From Clarireedia homoeocarpa (taxonomy: Eukaryota > Ascomycota > Leotiomycetes > Helotiales > Rutstroemiaceae), in the NCBI GenBank assembly GCA_001465935.1, contig LNKV01000021.1:342501-406500 (forward strand): a DNA stretch of 64,000 nt, read 5' to 3'. Within the stretch, counting starts at the first letter, position 1; every line of letters begins with the position of its first letter. The notes beneath the pieces are model-generated. The model was not told where the DNA came from. It did no database searches and saw nothing but the letters and a program-made list of their open reading frames with translations. The position numbers and the translations under genes were made by a program. This document shows positions 58,361 through 64,000 of this stretch, piece after piece.

Positions 58361-61347
58361 CTAATCCGAGTTAACCACCCTCAATGTCCTCCTCGGATTC
58401 AACACCACACTAAAGAAACTCGGCTCCTGTCCAGCCAGCAAATCATCCACACTACTATTTGCCGACGACCCCATCCTCGTCCACGTCGTATTAGGTCCTT
58501 CTCTCCCCCAAGTCCCCGTACTCCCCCTCCCCTCCGCACTCCCACTATCCTCCTCGCTAATCTTCCGATATTTTTTGCCCCCACCATACGAATTCGCCCC
58601 GGGCATAACACCTCCTCCATACGCCCAGACATCGTGTCCTCCAACCGTGTTGGCAGGCGCATTCGTGATGGTCCCGCCTTCGCTGCCTATGCTTGCTGTT
58701 TCCATTCCCGCTGCTGTGCCAAAGGGCCCAATGACAATTGCACCTCCCCCGCTGGTTTTCTCCCGGTTCGAACTATCGCTGCTGCGATAAATCCTGGCTA
58801 CTGGATTCCAGGCTCCGCGTTGCGCCATCGCGACGTGTTCTTTGTAGAGTTTAAGTTGTTTTCTGTAAAGCCAGAGACAGAATCCCAAGTATCCGGCTAG
58901 GATTCCGAGTGCTGCGGCAAAAGTGCCGGCGACGATGGCTGCAATGTTTGTTTCTTTTTTGTTCCGGGAGATGGAGGTAGATGTTGAAATGGACGTTACC
59001 ACGGTAGTAGGCGATTGCGTAACGGTAAATGTGGGCGGTTTACCGGTTGCGAGGGGTCCAGCGGTTGCGGAACCTGCAGCAGGTGTGGTGGCTGTGGCGC
59101 CGCCGAGTGAGGAACCACCAATGACGGATTGTACGATATCTGGGACTGTATAGCCAATGGAACCAGCACTGATCTCGGAGAACTGGGCCGAGTCGCCTGA
59201 GCCGGATCCAGAGCCAGAGCTTGATCCTGATGAAGAGGATGAAGACAGTGCGGTGAATTTTTGAACCCATTCGAGAGACGAGGCGTTGAAAACGTACACC
59301 CCAGGGCTATCGCACGAGATATCCTTGCCGACATAACCACCAACAACGACCATTTGTCCGTCCATAAGATTGCAACTATGGCCAGCTCGAGCAGGTGGCT
59401 GTGATTGTGAGGACATGTTTACCTCGATCCAAGTAAAGGAAGGGATGGTGAGGATCCACATGTCCGAGTATTGTATCTGCTCTCCATATGGAATGAGATT
59501 CTGTCCACCATATAAATAAATATTGAAACTGCTGCCGTCAGGAGCAGCCGCTACTACCGCGCATGGGTTGACACGAATTGGTGGACTGGATCCGGTTGTA
59601 CTTTGTTTATACCATGTGCTACTTGCGATATCATAGACGTCGATTATGCTCATTTCAGTCTGTACAATATTAGCATTCAATTTTGAAGTGATTCAAGGTT
59701 GATGTCATATCCAAGAGACACAATCGTCAATCAAATCTGCAGGATCACTTGGATCGAGCTGTAGATAGCCTATTTGCCCAGAAACCATCGCATTGGTACC
59801 ACGACCACTACAATTTCATGATAACAAGATTGAAAAGATGTACTCACCATGGTCTCATTGGTTCCCCCAGCCAACCCCAACAATATCCCATCTACGCCCC
59901 ATCCTGGCACATAAACCAGCACACCATCCGCCCTCTCAGTGAAGCCAGCAGATTCTTGCAAGCCACCTTCCGTGATATTTCTATACACACCTCCATCACC
60001 GGCACCCTTTGTCAATCCTAAAGACTCCACTCCATCATTAGCATAATCCGGATGCGTAAATTCCAAAAGTCCTTTTAGGTAGACTCTCGCAATCTGGTTG
60101 GACCACCCTGGCGTCGTGTATAGATCTAAATGACCACCGAAATACCAACTCCGTCCGATTTCAGGTACGCTAAGTCCGGCGCCTTCGGCAGCTCGGTTCA
60201 CAGATGCGGGGGCTTTGTCAGAATTGTTTCCAGCTGAGGTCTGCGGGTCGGAATATTCGGTCCATGATCCTGATGAGATGTCGTATTTCCAAGTTGCGAC
60301 TGGTGATGGCGACGTTGCGGGACTGTCGGAGAACTCTCCTCCATATAAGAATAGGGCGTCGTAGGTATGCCACAGAGAACCCAGAGCTACGGCTGGTGGG
60401 CCTGATGGTTGTGCTAACCCGGTTAAAGACGGTGAAGTGATCTCCCATGATTTGGTGAGGTCTAATGTTAAGAGATTGTTATCTGCGGGATCGTTAATAC
60501 GATGTCCAGTGAAGATGTGTATAAGATATTCATACTCCAAGTATTCTCAGTCTGACCACTCGTAGTGGTAGCCTCTCCTCCATAAATGTACAAAGTTCCA
60601 TTAACATTAGCGGCTACGGATCAGTTAGCTCAGCTACTTGCTCTAGCACCCATTTCAGGGGGACAGACTCATATGACTCCACCTGGTACAAACAGACGTC
60701 GGACTATCCGCTCTCCCCCCAATGAAACTTCCATTTTCAACCAACTCCGCCTCTCGTATCACACCAGCATCCGCTCCATTGCTATTGACCATCTCCGTTC
60801 CAGCACCATTATATCCAAAGCCGGGCACCACCACTGCGATCAGGAAAGCCAGTAACGCGAATCTCGGCACCGTAGAGAACGACGAAGGTGGCGCATTCGA
60901 AGTCTTACTTATTGTCGGCCTCCTCAATCCCCAAGACGTGATCCTCTTGCTACTTCCACCTTTCTCTGCTCCCACTCCCCCACCACCGCCAGCATCCTCC
61001 CCCCCATCTTTTCCATACGTCGACTCGCATGTTTTCGTTTTTGTGATCTGCGACGAACCTTCCCCAGTATGGATATCCTCCACTAAGCCTAGCTTCTTCA
61101 CATCCACCTTCTCAATCTCCAAATCATCTAATCCCTCCTCCCTAAATCGCGAGCGTCTATAAGATCTAACCTTTTCTCTTAATTCCCCTCTCTCTTTATC
61201 TTTCTGTTTTTGCCCCGTTGACTTTTCCCGTTCTTCGCGCATTCGATTCGCCGCTGCCGCCGGCGTTGGTCCTTTTGTGAATGTCTGTCTGCCACCACGA
61301 AAACTATTATGCTCCGTCGACGATATATCGTGGCTAAACGTCCCCAT
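58361..61347 (-). CDS. Kelch-repeat cell-surface protein with two membrane segments
   Basis: Four exons join in frame: 61347-60690, 60613-60536, 60482-59848 and 59659-58361 (2670 nt, 889 aa). The first 160 residues are Lys/Arg/Glu-rich and cytosolic-looking. A hydrophobic anchor (RFALLAFLIAVVVPGFGY, about 162-179) is followed by a kelch-type beta-propeller: GTLYIYGGEA, YDALFLYGGEFSD, SWYFGGHLDLY, FNIYLYGGQN and GQMVVVGGYVG. A Ser/Gly stalk precedes a second helix (about 694-720, IAAIVAGTFAAALGILAGYL) and a cytosolic tail rich in Gly/Ser. The layout suggests an extracellular propeller held at both ends. The exon 1-2 donor (GTACCAG) is atypical and is the weakest join. Similar fungal proteins are annotated as kelch cell-wall-anchored proteins; partners are unknown. 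Confidence 0.85.
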
Positions 61348-62407
61348 TATTCAAATTTTCTGCGAGCGAGTCACACAACTGATAACTGATTGAGCAATAC
61401 TGGAATTGTCAAAGGGATGGGTAGATGTGTAGAGAGCAGAGGTGAACAAATAGTAACAGTGCTTGTGTGAAACAAATGGATAAATAAAGTAGTGTAGCTA
61501 GAACAACACACAATTGATTGATTTATCGAATTGGTTGATCAAACTAGACCAATGACTTTCGTCAGATGCAGATATTGAACGAGAATACAAAGTTGGAAAG
61601 AGAAAAATCGAGAAACATACAGCTGTAGCATAAAGACGATGTCATCAACGGTTAATATCATATCAAATCATACCCCATATCATACATTACAACATTCAGC
61701 ATGTCTCAACCATACATGCCTAACAATCCTCCCAGACAAAGGCCCTGTAATCAGAAAAAAACGATCAAATCATTTTCTGCTATACCATATACCGCCTCCC
61801 CATTCCCGCAAGTAAAAGTTGGAATTGCCGTTTTCCCTCTCAGAGCTTACATCATAATCGCAATTGATAGACAGGCTTTTTGGCCACTATCAGGAACTTA
61901 TGGCCGGGGACGCACAATACCTTGTCATTAATGCTCCTATAAAAGTGGTGACGTTCAGGGTTAGAGATACCTTGTTCAGGCTCTGATTGGCAATAAGAAA
62001 GCGGAGCAAAATCAGGTTCTCGTGCTGTGCGGGCGCTACGGTTGCATCCAACAGCCTATTTTACAAGTGTGCCTAGGCAAAGAACAACTGTAGAATGAAC
62101 GCTATACTGGCGAAATCCAGACAATCATGCCTGTGCTTAATAGGAGAGATAAGGAGGTATTTTCATTAAGGTCCCCCCAAAAAATAAATAATAAACGAAA
62201 AAGTCATTTCATGTTCCATTTGCATCATCCACCCATCTCCCATGTCCGTTAGGAGATCATATCATATCCGAAACGAATTTCCCACGCCCACCGAATTTTA
62301 AACCCTCAAGTTCGCTATCAAATCGAAAATATCCGACGCCTAGTGATGGTACAGATTGCACTTCTCCTCCAGGTTGCTCGCTTCCACGGTTTTGCTTCGT
62401 TAAAAGC
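61348..62407. other. Intergenic, no gene seen
   Basis: The spacer holds the kelch gene's leader side and the Ish1-type gene's 3' flank. A small plus-strand frame at 61701-61931 lacks coding character. Confidence 0.5.
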
Positions 62408-64000
62408 TTACAACTCCTCCTTGATCTTGTCGGCTGCTTTTTGTGCGGCTTCACCAGCGCGGTTGGTAGCATAGGTAGCCCCTTCCTTGACAGCATCCGC
62501 GGCCTTCTCGCCTTGGTAGGCAGCTTGCTTCTTACCGGAGGTTGCACCAATGGAAAGTTGATCCATGACCCATTGAGCTCCGTTTGAAAGCTTAGCCCAC
62601 AGAGTACCTTGTGGAGTGGTTGTTCCTAAAGCAGTTAGCAATGGAAAACAGACTGGCAACGACCAATATGCTTACCGTATCTGAACCAGTTGGCTTGGTT
62701 GCGAGCGTAAGCAATGAGTTCATTTTTGGTGCTTCCTTGGGGAACGGGAACACCGTAGCTGTCGAGGTAAGATTTAAGATCAGAGTCGGACCAGGTCTCG
62801 AAAGTTGCATCTTTGACCGCAGCAGTTTGCTGAGCGAGATAAGATGTCACGCTAGCGTATCCAGCCCCACCAGACTTTGAAGCAGAAGCATAAGAGTCTT
62901 GAGCAGCACGAACAAGTTCGTCACGGGTCGCACCGGTCTTCTCAGATGCCTTCTTGGCCGCAGCATTGCTGGATGAAGCGAGGTAAGACCTACAGGAAGT
63001 TAGTACAGAACCACCCCCTTGGCATGAAAATATAACTCACTTCAAGTTTTCGAGAGTCCAGGTATCAAAAGTCCACGCAGACCATCCAGTCGTGGCCTTG
63101 TGCTTATTCAAACGAACAGCGGCAATGAGGTCATCCTTCTTTCCTGATTGTGGAACTGGGACACCTCTGGCATCGAGATATGCTTTGAGACGTGAATCGC
63201 TCCATGCCCCAATTGCTTGGTTGAATGCATCTTCAGCCTTGAGCTGAGCATCATCAGTAGCCTTAGCATATTGATTTCCGGCAGAGCTGGTGGCGGCACC
63301 GAAAGCAGATGCACCAGATGAGGTAGCTTCGGTTGCGTAACTCTTAGCAGAACTTGCCACGTTGTCTCCGACAAGTTGTGCCCTGTGCTTCCGAGCAATA
63401 GCCAATAACTCGTTTCGCTTGCTTCCTTGAGGAACCTTGATACCGTTCTTATCGGCCCATTCCTTGATTTCTGTATTCTGTTAGCTACAATGCTCATAGT
63501 ACTAGATGTACTGGGGCGGAACTCACGAGAATCAGACCAGGCGCTGAGAAGTTTCTCACTCAAAGATTCTTGAGCAGCCGAAGCGGATGCGGATGCCGAA
63601 GCTTGGGTATCAGCCAGCTTGAGACTGGCAATACGAGCGTTGCGACGGACACTAGCGATCAACTTGTCTCTGCTAGATGGCTGAGGAGCTGGGATACCGT
63701 GGGTATCCAAGAACTCCTTCAGATCTAGTAATTTGTTAGTCTATGAAGTTGTGATAGTTGGTGGTAAGCTTACCAGACTCAGACCATGTCTCATAGAGCC
63801 AGTCTCCTGGGTATGAAGCGGTTTCACCAGCTTTCTTCGCAATAGTGTCGTAGCTTGAACGGATCTTGGAGAGCAGAGTATCACGGGCTGTTGGTTGAGG
63901 TACGGGAATATCATGTTTATCAGCGAAGGCCTTGAGTTGAGAGTCTACCAGACTTGTCAGCACGTATTCCACTATCATTTCATCGATAAAAACTCACCCG
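62408..64000 (-). CDS. Ish1/Msc1-type stress-response protein, 5'-partial
   Basis: Ish1 (fission yeast, nuclear envelope, stress-induced) and Msc1 (budding yeast) carry repeated short Ish1 domains. Exons visible are 63998-64000 (3 nt of the upstream exon), 63944-63774, 63724-63527, 63470-63041, 62989-62676 and 62625-62408; all phases agree. The repeats read DSQLKAFADKHDIPVPQ, WSESDLKEFLDTHGIPAPQ, WSDSQIKEWADKNGIKVPQ, WSDSRLKAYLDARGVPVPQ, a shorter WTLENLKSYLASSS and WSDSDLKSYLDSYGVPVPQ. Introns fall repeatedly inside the W-S-D-S signature, which suggests growth by exon duplication. The C-terminus is an Ala/Lys-rich amphipathic helix (AADAVKEGATYATNRAGEAA) resembling LEA-like segments. The N-terminus, expected to hold a signal or anchor, lies beyond the window. 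Confidence 0.92.

Noticed and set aside
59661..59847. Extra kelch exon (frame reading GYLQLDPSDPADLIDDC)
   Set aside because: Skipping it gives a clean join NETM to TEMSIIDVYD with good GT-AG signals; including it needs weak splice sites.
1..64000. tRNA or rRNA genes
   Set aside because: No cloverleaf with matching A/B-box sequence and no rRNA-like stretch was recognised by eye on either strand; a covariance-model scan would be decisive.

Overview
This window is nuclear DNA from a filamentous ascomycete (Pezizomycotina). The evidence is short GT-AG introns (about 40-250 bp) with CTAAC/CTGAC-type branch sites, GPI-anchored Cys-rich secreted proteins, a DUF3824 protein, Ish1/Msc1, COX19, SFT2 and NPR3 homologues, and long intergenic spacers full of microsatellites. 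My impression from protein style is a leotiomycete (Botrytis/Sclerotinia-like), but that is inference and was not tested. There is no operon, prophage, CRISPR array or recognisable secondary-metabolite cluster. The window is mostly housekeeping and fungal-specific genes, plus one repeat-rich, TE-like block.

Layout, 0-25 kb: partial NPR3 (-), then COX19 (-) and a GFA-family gene (+) diverging from a 265-bp promoter; a DUF3824 protein (+); a 5.7-kb gene-poor stretch with an assembly gap inside a poly-G run; a Cys-rich GPI-anchored protein (-); an MFS transporter (-) facing a small unknown gene (+); a 217-bp MITE-like element; and a second GPI-anchored protein, of the DUF7707 type (+).

25-33 kb: an intronless 830-aa amidoligase-family gene whose stop codon lies inside a 67-bp palindrome. 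It is followed by a relic block holding two long 9-bp minisatellites in opposite orientation and a decayed gene whose three in-frame stops are all TAG, as expected from C-to-T (RIP-like) mutation.

32-49 kb: an omega-like GST, an unrecognised conserved nuclear-looking protein, a ferric-reductase pseudogene, an FtsJ-like methyltransferase gene carrying a frameshift at its SAM-binding motif, a LARP1-like RNA-binding protein and SFT2. All are on the minus strand.

49-64 kb: a 4.7-kb divergent spacer leading to a class-B bHLH regulator (+), a G-rich microsatellite spacer, a two-membrane-segment kelch cell-surface protein (-) and a partial Ish1/Msc1 stress protein (-) running off the right edge.

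No obvious pathway links the genes. They group loosely into TORC1 control (NPR3), mitochondrial copper/COX assembly (COX19), Golgi traffic (SFT2), translation (LARP1), surface proteins (two GPI proteins and kelch) and redox/iron (GST, dead ferric reductase). Exon joins below were checked by hand for reading-frame arithmetic. The best leads are the decayed genes, the palindrome family and the repeat block; I did not find convincing evidence of a wholly new system.
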